Source: Phaeobacter porticola (lineage in GTDB: Bacteria > Pseudomonadota > Alphaproteobacteria > Rhodobacterales > Rhodobacteraceae). From it: a stretch of 64,000 nt of DNA. Both the position numbers and the translations under genes were made by a program. Location: the NCBI RefSeq assembly GCF_001888185.1, contig NZ_CP016365.1:62001-126000 (forward strand). The letters are read 5' to 3'. This document shows positions 42,632 to 50,845 of the stretch, in pieces (positions within the stretch are counted from its first letter, which is position 1; each line of letters opens with the position of its first letter). Below the pieces are notes generated by a model. The model searched no databases, was not told the origin of the DNA, and was given only the letters and a program-made list of their open reading frames with translations.

Positions 42632-44188
42632 TCAGTCGACTTTGAGGTCGCCGAAGTAAGGGAAGTTCAGAGCGTTCACGATTTTCTCAGCGTGAACACC
42701 ATCGCGAGCCCCCCATGCCAGGTTCTGCCAGTGCAGCGGAATGAATGCCGCATCTTCATAGAGGATGCCTTCAAGCTTGCTCAGCAGTTCGCCACGCTTG
42801 GCAGTGTCGGTTTCTGCATTGGCTTCGGCCATCAGCGCATCCGCTTCGGGGTTACAGTAATTACCCGAGTTGTACTGACCGTTGCCGGTTGCTTCGTCTG
42901 GGCAATGGGTTAGGAACTGATGGAAGTTGGCTGAGTCTTCGGTATCCGCATGCCAGCCAATCATCATCATGTCTGCGGCCCGTTCGTCAAAGGCAGGCCA
43001 GTACTGCGCTTTTGGCATGGTTTGCAGATCAACCTTGATGTTGATTTTTGCCAGCATGGAAGCCACGGCCTGAGCGATCTTGTCATCATTCACGTACCGG
43101 TTGTTCGGCGCCATCATCGTAACCGAAAACCCGTCTGCATAACCAGCTTCGGCCATCAGCGCCTTGGCTTTCTCGACGTCAAACCGCGCGGTTAGGCTCT
43201 CATCATAGCCGAGATAACCAGCAGGGCTTGCCTGCGCACCAACGGTCCCGAAACCACGCATGATACGGTCTACAATGCCTGCATTGTTCACGGCGTAGTC
43301 GATCGCCTGACGAACGCGTGCGTCCTTGAACGCATCCACTCGATTCTGGTTCAGTTGGAATGTAATGATACGGGTGCCCGGCTCGGTGATCAGGTTGGTG
43401 CCGTCGTTCTCTTCGACACGCTTCAGATCGGTTGGCGGAACCGGCGCGATAAAGTCGACATCACCGGCAAGCAGAGCTGCAACGCGGGTAGGATCTTCTT
43501 TGATTGGGGTCAGGATGATCTTGTCGACGTTACCCTCGGACGCGGTGTCCCAGTAGCCATCAAAGCGATCAAAGACGACTTTTACGCCCTGCTCACGTTC
43601 GGTGACAGTGAAAGGACCGGTACCGGACAGGTTGCGCGAGGCAAAACTGTCGCCATGCTTGACCAGCTCGGCCTTGTCTTTGCCATCCTCGGTGGTGCCG
43701 GTGTAGAACTGGCTGTCCATCGGGAAGATGTAGGTCGCAGTATGCAGGACCAGCGGATAGGGCTCAGAGGTTTTCAGGTCGAAAGTTAGTTCATCGACAA
43801 CTTCCACGTCGGTGAAGGCTGCAAAGATACCCTTGAAGTCCGGGCTTTCTTTCAAGCGGTCAAACGTCCAGTCTACGTCAGCGGATGTCAACGCATTGCC
43901 ACTGTGAAAGGTGACGCCGTCGCGCAGCTTGAAGCGCATGGTGGTTTCGTCGATCTGCTCCCAGCTCTCGGCCAGACGCGGTGCAAATTGCAGGTCTTTG
44001 GTCCAGCGGACCAGCGGATCAAAAACCATGTGTGACAGTTGCAGTGTGCCACCGGACAGCTGCTCATGCGGGTCCAGAGATACCGGATCCGCATCATAGG
44101 CAACCTTCACGGTCACCTCAGCCATCGCGGCCGTTCCCAGCGTCGCCGTAAGCGTGGCAACCGCGAGCTTGCTCGCAAAATGTTTCAT
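42632..44188 (-). CDS. Peptide-type ABC importer solute-binding protein (SBP_5, DppA-like)
   Basis: A 518-residue periplasmic binding protein. The signal peptide is about 23 residues (MKHFASKLAVATL..., AMAEV junction). Family-5 features are ADPVSLDPHEQLSGGTLQLSH near the start of the mature protein, FKLRDGVTFHSGNALTSADVDWTFDRL and SGTGPFTVTERE. The C-terminus LPHWQNLAWGAR-like region closes the ligand site. It is the first gene of the operon, with about 525 bases upstream before the divergent RTX gene. Confidence 0.9.
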   Translation of the reverse strand: MKHFASKLAVATLTATLGTAAMAEVTVKVAYDADPVSLDPHEQLSGGTLQLSHMVFDPLVRWTKDLQFAPRLAESWEQIDETTMRFKLRDGVTFHSGNALTSADVDWTFDRLKESPDFKGIFAAFTDVEVVDELTFDLKTSEPYPLVLHTATYIFPMDSQFYTGTTEDGKDKAELVKHGDSFASRNLSGTGPFTVTEREQGVKVVFDRFDGYWDTASEGNVDKIILTPIKEDPTRVAALLAGDVDFIAPVPPTDLKRVEENDGTNLITEPGTRIITFQLNQNRVDAFKDARVRQAIDYAVNNAGIVDRIMRGFGTVGAQASPAGYLGYDESLTARFDVEKAKALMAEAGYADGFSVTMMAPNNRYVNDDKIAQAVASMLAKINIKVDLQTMPKAQYWPAFDERAADMMMIGWHADTEDSANFHQFLTHCPDEATGNGQYNSGNYCNPEADALMAEANAETDTAKRGELLSKLEGILYEDAAFIPLHWQNLAWGARDGVHAEKIVNALNFPYFGDLKVD

Positions 44189-44714
44189 TTTTAGTCCTCC
44201 CGTTACTGTATTGTTACTTTATCGGTATCGTAGCGATGCCGAACAATCCAATGCCGATTGCAATGCCGCTATGCAAAATGAGTATAGCTAATATAGTTGT
44301 TATTTTTCAAATAATTAGGCGAAGAACCTCTTTCTTACTGGTGGTTAAGGCGTCTTTTCATAGCGATCAATCGACAGGGCATCCGCCAATATCTGCTGAA
44401 AGGAGGTTATGCCTGCGTTCGTGCTATGCCACCTCACGCCCGCTACGAATGTCAATCAAGCGGAAGGCCAGTCGATCAGCAATCAGAGGCGAAACACGTT
44501 GAACTGGAGAATCGCTTAATTCCGAGGATGAGGGGATTGACGCACCATAGTCCCCGGTTTCGAAACAGTTCGTCACGAACCGCGGGTTTGTGCGTCCTTT
44601 ATGCCTGTTAATCACATGTTAACCATGTTGAGGGTTCGAAAATTTGCGAATGATACAGAAAAAATCTATCTGCTTTTACTCAACTTATTCCATTCAATGC
44701 AAAGAGAACCCACA
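44189..44714. other. Intergenic region between peptide ABC operon and RTX gene
   Basis: About 526 bases separating divergent genes. It is AT-rich near 44285-44330 and 44635-44700, as expected for promoters. A direct run of GCCGAACAATCCAATGCCGA-like short repeats near 44238-44275 looks incidental. No gene is supported. Confidence 0.5.
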
Positions 44715-45638
44715 ATGGCAAATGTATTCGTTGCGTCGTTTCCAGGCGTATCCTCGCTTAGCAACTACCTCGCCTTCGACGGATTTGAAACGTCGCGCGC
44801 CTCATTTGATACCGTGATCTCTGCTACAGAACTGGAACAAACCGCCGACGATGGCTCGGTTCTGCGCATTGGTGGCGACTTCTCAAGCGTCGACCAAGCT
44901 ACCTGGCAGATTTATTCCATCGACCATTCCCTAAATGGTGCGCCAATCGTATCAATTTCGAACATCTCCATGAGCTTTGACCGTTTTGCGTCCTTGCCGG
45001 CAGGTGATCTGGCACGTGCGTTCTTGTCCGGTGATGACGCAATCACAGCTCTGCTCAATGATAACGTGACCGAAATCCAGACATTTGGTGGAAACGACAG
45101 AGTTTCGCTTGGCGCTGGTAACGATACGGTGGCTGGGGGTGTGGGCAGTGACTTCATCACCGGCGGGCTTGGTGTAGACAGTCTTCGCGGCGGTCACGGG
45201 GCTGACACACTGCATGGCAACGGTGGCGACGACATCCTGCGCGGTGGTGTTGGTCGTGACTTACTATTTGGTGGCATCGGAGATGATATCTTGGGCGGCG
45301 GCAAAGGGCACGACCGACTGATCGGCGGATCTGGTAACGACATCATCCGTGGCGGTGCAGGTGTTGACCGTCTATTCGGCGGGACGGGCGACGACATTTT
45401 GAGTGGCGGAACCGGGGCAGACATCTTTGTATTCAATCAGGGCGACCACACTGATCGGATCACCGATTTTGAAATCGGGATTGACCGGATCAAACTGGGT
45501 CGGGGCGCCGAAGACATGGGTGATGTTGATTTTGGGCAGGTCGATGACAATGTTGCGATCTACTTTGCCAATGTGACTGTTTTTGTCGAAGACATGACAA
45601 TTGCGGATCTTCAGAACCCTGACCACTTTCTCTTCTGA
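44715..45638 (+). CDS. RTX-repeat calcium-binding protein (second copy)
   Basis: A 307-residue acidic protein without signal peptide. The first 115 residues are non-repetitive. From about 118 to 240 there are roughly twelve GGxGxDxLx nonapeptides (GGHGADTLH, GGVGRDLLF, GGSGNDIIR, GGTGDDILS). The C-terminal segment FVFNQGDHTDRITDFEIGIDRIKL and terminal DHFLF resemble type I secretion signals. The ATG at 44715 is preferred over an upstream in-frame ATG at 44601 because it opens the conserved start and has AGAGAA upstream. It is a paralogue in architecture of the protein at 3239, with a different N-terminus. Confidence 0.83.
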   Translation: MANVFVASFPGVSSLSNYLAFDGFETSRASFDTVISATELEQTADDGSVLRIGGDFSSVDQATWQIYSIDHSLNGAPIVSISNISMSFDRFASLPAGDLARAFLSGDDAITALLNDNVTEIQTFGGNDRVSLGAGNDTVAGGVGSDFITGGLGVDSLRGGHGADTLHGNGGDDILRGGVGRDLLFGGIGDDILGGGKGHDRLIGGSGNDIIRGGAGVDRLFGGTGDDILSGGTGADIFVFNQGDHTDRITDFEIGIDRIKLGRGAEDMGDVDFGQVDDNVAIYFANVTVFVEDMTIADLQNPDHFLF

Positions 45639-45737
45639 TAGACTGATGCTGTGGCGGCGACAGTTCACCAACGGCCGCAACAACTCCGCTTTCGAGCGAA
45701 CACGACCGGATAGCCGGTTTAGACAAGGGGGTACAGA

Positions 45738-46223
45738 ATGACTACTACCAGCCAAAACTTAGTTGCCGTCGCACTTCTTTGCGCTTTGCCCACGGTCTCT
45801 GTTGCGGATCCTCTGCCGCGTAGTGCAAAGGTCGCCAACCCGCAGAAGATTGCCAAAGTTTACTCTGGCAAGACGGAACTCTGGACGAACAATTGCGGAG
45901 GGGGCATCTATTTCGCCCCTGGTGGGCAGGCCCGCGCTTGGTGTGCAGATCAAAGCGATAATCTTGGGGCCGGAACCTGGAGCGTCGATGCCAGCGGTCG
46001 CATGTGTCAGGATCTGGTTTGGTACTACCCGAGCGGCCGCCGTGCCGGTGCCAGCGTCAGCGAGAAGTCCTGTATCAGCCACGTTGTAGATGCCTGGGGT
46101 GTGATGTGGCGCAGCTGGCCCAATGATTCCGAATGGTGGCCAATGGGCAAAGATGCAGGCCTGGTACGGGGATACAAATTCCAAGTACAGGTGCAGCAGA
46201 GCCGCTCCAAACTCGGTTTCTGA
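45738..46223 (+). CDS. Secreted DUF995-like protein
   Basis: A 161-residue exported protein (signal peptide about residues 1-23, VADP junction). Its core, KVYSGKTELWTNNCGGGIYFAPGG, then GAGTWSVDASGRMC and a later Cys, follows the DUF995 pattern of an aromatic-rich strand, GxWxV and GxxC. Function is unknown. GGGGG precedes the ATG. A 14-bp terminator hairpin follows. A second protein with a comparable core lies across the tRNA at 47045. Confidence 0.65.
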   Translation: MTTTSQNLVAVALLCALPTVSVADPLPRSAKVANPQKIAKVYSGKTELWTNNCGGGIYFAPGGQARAWCADQSDNLGAGTWSVDASGRMCQDLVWYYPSGRRAGASVSEKSCISHVVDAWGVMWRSWPNDSEWWPMGKDAGLVRGYKFQVQVQQSRSKLGF

Positions 46224-46247
46224 GTAGCGTGAGAATGCAATCTTGGC

Positions 46248-46291
46248 CGATACGACCGGGCGCTGGTTTTTTGCCCGGTCGTATCGCTTTT
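46248..46291 (+). terminator. Very strong terminator between DUF995-like gene and tRNA-Arg
   Basis: A perfect 14-bp stem (46248-46261 with 46273-46286) around a T-rich 11-base loop is followed by CTTTT. It insulates the tRNA gene from upstream transcription. Confidence 0.85.
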
Positions 46292-46334
46292 ACACTTGCA
46301 CCCGTGCGCCGCTGCGCATAAACCCCGCCACAGT

Positions 46335-46411
46335 GGACCGATAGCTCAGCTGGATAGAGTACTTGACTACGAATCAAGGGGTCGGGGGTTCGAATCCTCC
46401 TCGGTCCGCCA
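46335..46411 (+). tRNA. tRNA-Arg (anticodon ACG)
   Basis: A 77-base cloverleaf. The acceptor stem is GGACCGA with TCGGTCC, discriminator G, and encoded CCA at 46409-46411. The D arm is AGCTCAGCTGGATAGAGT. The anticodon stem CTTGA/TCAAG encloses loop CTACGAA, giving anticodon ACG. The T arm is CGGGGGTTCGAATCCTCC. The 48-bp core repeat begins 10 bases after the CCA end, so this tRNA marks the left boundary of the cassette array. Confidence 0.95.
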
Positions 46412-46420
46412 CTATTTCCT

Positions 46421-46468
46421 TGTAAAACGCCAGAGATGTTTGACTTTTCCGTCACAACATTGACCCAA
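46421..46468 (+). repeat. 48-bp core direct repeat, copy A (left end of array)
   Basis: Begins TGTAAAACGCC and ends CATTGACCCAA. It is identical to copy C at 50516-50563 and differs from copy B at 49152 in five bases. Homology with B and C starts exactly here, 10 bases after the tRNA. Confidence 0.85.
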
Positions 46469-46574
46469 CAGAGTCCAGGCCGAACTCTTTCGCCGCAACA
46501 TTCACCCAGCATCAGAACACTGCCCGCTGGCGTTCCGTGTTGTCCAAAAATTTGCGTTGCGTCATTGTGTCAAC

Positions 46575-46800
46575 ATGCGTCAGCCCACAAAACAACATTT
46601 GGATCGACATGAACGCCTCAAGGCCGATCTTCGATTCCGGGGAAGCTCTCTCGCAAAGATCGCCCGCGAATTGGGCGTGACTGACTCTGCTGTCACCTTG
46701 GTGGGCAAGAGAATGTGCCGGCTGCAAAGATCGAGCAGGCTTTGGCCGAGGCTTTACAAACTACGCCAGAGAAGCTTTTCCCTGATCTTGGCGAAAGAGG
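46575..46800 (+). pseudogene. Ner-like HTH gene, copy A, frameshifted
   Basis: The sequence is nearly identical to the HTH gene at 49306-49548. One base is missing at about 46720 (GTGCCGGCTGC versus GTGCCGGTCTGC in copy B), so after residues GKRMCR the reading frame leaves the Ner-like sequence (IEQALAEAL... continues in another frame). The C-terminal third, including the second part of the Ner-type domain, is therefore lost. The upstream core and spacer are intact. Confidence 0.75.
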
Positions 46801-47044
46801 ACAAAGAGCCCACAGCGGAAATGTCAGATTTGTGCTGCGTACGCTCGTAGCGCGGAAATTGCTGCAGCGGGAAGACCGGTCATTCATGTGTGCCGCAGCG
46901 GAACGTCATGCTCAAGGATCATGTCGCGGGACCGAGTCGACTTTCGCTGCGGCTGCGCCAATGACGGCTTCGCCTAAGCATTGATCCTTGACAAACTTTG
47001 GGAACTACCAAAAATTCTCAATTTTCGGCGCAGAGAAAGATGAG

Positions 47045-47578
47045 ATGATTATGACAAAGAACTTATGTTTGACTTTTTGTGCCTTTTTGCTTTTTGCATG
47101 CAGCAGCGGAATTAATCCTTATGATGACAGGATACGAAACTTCACGGAAACAGATCAAAGCAAGATCAAAGCACTCTTGCAAGATCCTGACCAGCTGAGG
47201 CGCTTTCTTTCAGGAACAACCAAGCGTGCGCCACACCCGAGTTTTACGCAGATTGGTTATTTTTCACCAAGCGGTCAGTACTTTCTTGCGTATCCAGGCA
47301 ATACCAGCGTGGTACAGGGAAGATGGTCAGTCTCTGAACGTGGCAGACTTTGTTTTTCATATTGGAACGAACCTTGGGATTGCTCTCACATACAACCTGA
47401 CTTGACCGCTGACACCGCACAAATTGTCGATGGCGACGTTCTGAATTTAAGTCGGCGGAAAAATCTACCACGCCCGATTCCAAGGAACAGGGGAATGACA
47501 ATTGAGGAGGTCATGAGTTGGTTCGGACTAAAAAGTCGCAATTTAGTCAATAAGGTAGGCTGGAATCGACGCAGATAA
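47045..47578 (+). CDS. Lipoprotein with DUF995-like core (cassette unit 1 cargo)
   Basis: A 177-residue protein. The N-terminus MIMTKNLCLTFCAFLLFACSSG is a lipoprotein signal with lipobox LFAC. The central part IGYFSPSGQYFLAYPG and VVQGRWSVSERGRLCFSYW has the strand, GxWxV and GxxC pattern also seen in the DUF995-like protein at 45738. Function is unknown. Base composition is more AT-rich than the chromosomal genes on either side, consistent with recent acquisition. Confidence 0.65.
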   Translation: MIMTKNLCLTFCAFLLFACSSGINPYDDRIRNFTETDQSKIKALLQDPDQLRRFLSGTTKRAPHPSFTQIGYFSPSGQYFLAYPGNTSVVQGRWSVSERGRLCFSYWNEPWDCSHIQPDLTADTAQIVDGDVLNLSRRKNLPRPIPRNRGMTIEEVMSWFGLKSRNLVNKVGWNRRR

Positions 47579-48027
47579 ATCGGAACATACACGACATTGC
47601 AGACATCTATTCTGTCCGCAGCATCAGTTACTTTGGGCTCTCTGCTCCCCAATGCCAGTGCGGCGTGATCCAGGTTGAGGGCGGATTGGAACCTGCCGTT
47701 CGCCTCCCAGTCTAAGTTGCTGAGACTCTGCGTCTCCATTTAGTGCGCCGACATTGGTGCTTCCATAGCCAGCCTTCGGCCAAAACACCGAGAAATCGGG
47801 CTGCGAGCCCTCTTTGTACTATTTCTGCGCTGCGCTAATGTTCGCTTCAAAACTGGCACCACCCGTTACATCCGAGGCAAGGAGGTGTGGACGGGCCTGC
47901 ATTGTTGATGGCATGTAGTGTCTATGGTCGCTTAGTTTACGCAATATGCCGCGTGCTTTTTTAAGTCTTGCATTGCAGACATTGCGGGCTTCGGCATGAA
48001 AAAATTTGAGAAGGCAGTTCGGCCCCG
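47579..48027. other. Gene-free stretch in cassette unit 1
   Basis: About 450 bases between the lipoprotein and the pentapeptide gene. No supported ORF, RNA gene or repeat was seen. A promoter for the downstream gene is expected near its right end. Confidence 0.4.
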
Positions 48028-48669
48028 ATGCAGATTGTTGACGACATAACCACCCTTGACGGGACGGATTTTATTTCATGTGAATTTAGACTGCTGCGCT
48101 TTGATGGCATGGACCTTTCACAGTATCGATTTGAGAGTTGCGTCTTCCATGATTGCAGTTTTGTCAGCGCGCTCATGGAAGAGTGCACATTTTTGAAGTG
48201 TAAGGCGCTTAAGGCTGATTTTAGCTATTCTCGCCTATCTGACGCCCAATTTGAGGGGTGTAATCTGTCCCTCACAAACTGGTCAGGGGCAGACGTATCT
48301 GGCTCAATATTTCGGGATTGCAAGTTAACCGGTGCCGACTTCAAAGATGCTCGCGCCTTAGGGGTGGACTTCAACGGTTCCCTTCTCTCGGGTGCGTTTC
48401 TGCGTAAGATGAACTTTCGAAAGTGCCACTTGGATGGCATCGACTTTACCGAAGCAGACCTTGCTGGCTGTGATTTTCGTGATGCGACCTTTGACAGATG
48501 CCGTTTACAAGCCGCGCATCTTGCCACCGCACGTTTTGATGGCGCGGATTTGCGTTCGGCTGACCTCGGGATTCTGACGTTCTCTAATGCGACTTGCTTT
48601 AGGGGCGCGATCATTTCCAAAAATCAGGCAACCGAATTACTGCATGGATTGGGCTTGATGGTTCTTTGA
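48028..48669 (+). CDS. Qnr/McbG-like pentapeptide-repeat protein (cassette unit 1 cargo)
   Basis: A 213-residue protein made almost wholly of A(D/N)LxX-type pentapeptides (CTFLK CKALK ADFSY SRLSD AQFEG CNLSL). Cys and Phe at repeat positions, and a non-repeat C-terminus ISKNQATELLHGLGLMVL, resemble Qnr proteins, which end ...QQEQLLEPLGVIVL and have about 218 residues. Such beta-helix dimers mimic DNA and protect gyrase from quinolones or microcin B17. Similarity is judged by pattern only. It is the only gene of recognisable function in the cassette array. Confidence 0.78.
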   Translation: MQIVDDITTLDGTDFISCEFRLLRFDGMDLSQYRFESCVFHDCSFVSALMEECTFLKCKALKADFSYSRLSDAQFEGCNLSLTNWSGADVSGSIFRDCKLTGADFKDARALGVDFNGSLLSGAFLRKMNFRKCHLDGIDFTEADLAGCDFRDATFDRCRLQAAHLATARFDGADLRSADLGILTFSNATCFRGAIISKNQATELLHGLGLMVL

Positions 48670-49008
48670 TATCGCTATGATCACCAGATGGTTCTTTCGA
48701 AATTTAACTCATATCGTGCTCGAATTTAGGGTTCACTCGAAATCGGCATATTACCACTGTTCCACCGCAATTTTCCCGATTCTTGCAAGCAGCCATTGAG
48801 GCGTTAAGGCTCAAGGTCGGGATGTCCGGCGACCTTCGCGTACATCAGCCATGCGGCGAAAGAGCGGTTTGGATCAGAGTTGTCGAACAACGTTTGAACG
48901 GCTGCTATGGCGACACTTGCTGTGGCGCCGCAGAAACGGTGCCGCACCTGCAAGAGGATGCTGCGTCGGCGAAGGCGAGAAAACGAATGACGGCTGAGTC
49001 CCGTCTGT
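48670..49008. other. Gene-free stretch before the iteron repeat
   Basis: About 340 bases between the pentapeptide gene and the 143-bp repeat. No supported gene. Composition rises in GC from left to right, as if different fragments were joined. Confidence 0.35.
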
Positions 49009-49151
49009 ACCTTGGCCTAGCTCGCGATTAAGCTCCAGTTTGGGTCAAAAATGCTTGACGTTTGGGTCAGCATTGCGTGACGCGGCCCGGTGATAGGATT
49101 CAGAAATCTCAACGCATCGAGTCAAAGATGCGAGACGTTCCACAGCGAATG
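49009..49151 (+). repeat. 143-bp iteron-bearing repeat, copy 1 (end of unit 1)
   Basis: Matches 50373-50515 with one mismatch seen. It contains two direct GTTTGGGTCA iterons at 49038-49047 and 49060-49069, spaced 22 bases (two helical turns), each followed by AT-rich sequence and GTGAC or TTGAC. It directly abuts core copy B. Confidence 0.85.
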
Positions 49152-49199
49152 TGTAGAACGTCAGGGATGTTTGACTTTTCCGTCACATCATTGATCCAA
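49152..49199 (+). repeat. 48-bp core direct repeat, copy B (junction of units 1 and 2)
   Basis: Same length and boundaries as copies A and C with five substitutions (for example TGTAGAACGTC at its start and TTGATCCAA at its end). It joins the iteron repeat of unit 1 to the HTH gene of unit 2. Confidence 0.85.
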
Positions 49200-49305
49200 C
49201 AGAGTCCAGGCCGAACTCTTTCGCCGCAACATTCACCCAGCATCAGAACACTGCCCGCTGGCGTTCCGTGTTGTCCAAAAATTTGCGTTGCGTCATTGTG
49301 TCAAC

Positions 49306-49548
49306 ATGCGTCAGCCCACAAAACAACATTTGGATCGACATGAACGCCTCAAGGCCGATCTTCGATTCCGGGGAAGCTCTCTCGCAAAGATCGCCCGCGA
49401 ATTGGGCGTGACTGACTCTGCTGTCACCTTGGTGGGCAAGAGAATGTGCCGGTCTGCAAAGATCGAGCAGGCTTTGGCCGAGGCTTTACAAACTACGCCA
49501 GAGCAGCTTTTCCCTGATCTTTGCGGAAGAGGACAAAGAGCCCTTTAG
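49306..49548 (+). CDS. Ner/Nlp-like HTH DNA-binding protein (cassette unit 2)
   Basis: An 80-residue protein. HERLKADLRFRGSSLAKIARELGV, then DSAVTLVG, KIEQALAEAL and PEQLFPDL, follows the Ner/SfsB (Nlp) family layout. In phage Mu, Ner is a small repressor next to the left transposon end. ATG at 49306 lies in a segment without a clear ribosome site; a TTG at 49288 is the longer option. A frameshifted copy is at 46575. Its closeness to the core and iterons suggests that it controls or recognises the repeats, which is inference. Confidence 0.72.
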   Translation: MRQPTKQHLDRHERLKADLRFRGSSLAKIARELGVTDSAVTLVGKRMCRSAKIEQALAEALQTTPEQLFPDLCGRGQRAL

Positions 49549-49712
49549 CGCGCTTTTGCATCGCGGCTAATGTCTGCTATCGTGGTGGGGGAAAGAGCGT
49601 TCAACAACCACTTTGGTTTTGAACAGGGTTTGTGGAGGCAGCAATCTACGACTTTTGCGGACATTCCAAAAAGGAGCGTTTTTGGAATAGCTCATGAAGG
49701 AAAAGGTTTACG

Positions 49713-50237
49713 ATGTTTAGGTTGAGAACGCCGCAAGCACGCGGACTTGCCGTGGCGGCGCTGATCATCGGTTGTGCTGTATCGGCTTGGCGCTACACAG
49801 AGGAGCCGCCTGGTCATATTATCAGGGCCGCTGCCGTCACTGAAAGAGTGCCAAACTCACGAGCCGCCTTTCCGTTTTTTCCTGATACTCGAACAGAGGA
49901 AGAGAAGGCAGACAAGAGTTGGCATTTCGATATGTCGTTTCATACTTGGGTGGAACAGTGCGGGGTTAATCCCGTCAAGCCAAGAAGCTCTTGGCCGCAA
50001 GGTGTGCCACGTTCTATCGTCCACTGGGGTGTTTCTCTGTGCAACAACGCACAAGCACCAGAAGAATTTCTCAATGAGATGCGCCCATATCTGAGAGATG
50101 CTGCTATACGTGATGTCAAAAGTTTCACCATCAGGGTAATGGCTATCCCATTTTATGGCTTCCTTGCAGCGGGAGTTTTTCTTTTGCTGGTGCGCGGAGG
50201 CTTGCGAATTAGCCGCTGGATACGAACTGGATCCTAG
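49713..50237 (+). CDS. Hypothetical two-TM membrane protein (cassette unit 2 cargo)
   Basis: A 174-residue protein I do not recognise. A hydrophobic segment at about residues 11-26 (GLAVAALIIGCAVSAW) and another at about 141-162 (FYGFLAAGVFLLLVRGG) flank a soluble domain with two cysteines (EQCGVNP, LCNNAQA) and several tryptophans. The topology suggests a periplasmic or external domain held at both ends. GGAAAAGG precedes the ATG. It lies between core copies B and C and is the only complete cargo gene of unit 2 besides the HTH gene. Confidence 0.6.
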   Translation: MFRLRTPQARGLAVAALIIGCAVSAWRYTEEPPGHIIRAAAVTERVPNSRAAFPFFPDTRTEEEKADKSWHFDMSFHTWVEQCGVNPVKPRSSWPQGVPRSIVHWGVSLCNNAQAPEEFLNEMRPYLRDAAIRDVKSFTIRVMAIPFYGFLAAGVFLLLVRGGLRISRWIRTGS

Positions 50238-50372
50238 ATGGTAGGCTAATTTCAGTGTGTTGATGCGCTTTTTGTACGAGGATTGTTATCCCAAAATGAT
50301 CGTTTGTCGAACGGTTTACCAGATCGGACATTGATGCAAGCGCAGCGACTGTCTGCAAAATCCGCTCTGTCG

Positions 50373-50515
50373 ACCTTGGCCTAGCTCGCGATTAAGCTCC
50401 CGTTTGGGTCAAAAATGCTTGACGTTTGGGTCAGCATTGCGTGACGCGGCCCGGTGATAGGATTCAGAAATCTCAACGCATCGAGTCAAAGATGCGAGAC
50501 GTTCCACAGCGAATG
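50373..50515 (+). repeat. 143-bp iteron-bearing repeat, copy 2 (end of unit 2)
   Basis: Same as 49009-49151. Iterons GTTTGGGTCA at 50402-50411 and 50424-50433. It directly abuts core copy C. Confidence 0.85.
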
Positions 50516-50563
50516 TGTAAAACGCCAGAGATGTTTGACTTTTCCGTCACAACATTGACCCAA
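50516..50563 (+). repeat. 48-bp core direct repeat, copy C (right end of array)
   Basis: Identical to copy A. Homology to copies A and B stops exactly after CCCAA at 50563, where unrelated sequence begins. The array thus runs from core to core. Confidence 0.85.
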
Positions 50564-50845
50564 GCGCCATTTTGAATTCAATTGGGCTTAGGCTGGCCGC
50601 TTCATCTTGGCGGCTAACACTACGCTCGGCTTTGTGTATCGGGCAAATCTCAAGACCTTACTTGGACAAAGCAGCCCTTGAAAACGGGCGCTTTTCGAGC
50701 GCTCGAGAATGTCAGAGTTTCCCTGTGCCGAGTGCAGGGTGTGAATCGGCATGCGAAATTGACCCACTTAGGTGGGTTATGAGCGAGTAAAATTGACCCA
50801 CCTGTTTCGTTAACATCCGCGCTTCAAGTGCGGAGGAAAGAGCAG

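Larger units (their letters stand above)
50238..50739. other. Right end of cassette array and flank of IS21 element
   Basis: About 500 bases holding iteron repeat copy 2, core copy C, and 176 bases of unassigned sequence before the IS left end. No gene is supported. Confidence 0.55.

Noticed and set aside
46421-46468. Classical tRNA att site
   Set aside because: The repeat begins 10 bases after the tRNA and does not include tRNA 3' sequence; no copy of the tRNA end was found at the right boundary.
46421-50563. CRISPR array or integron attC sites as explanation of the 48-bp repeats
   Set aside because: Spacing is kilobases rather than tens of bases, and the repeats lack the folded inverted structure of attC and any integrase; the cassette description fits better.
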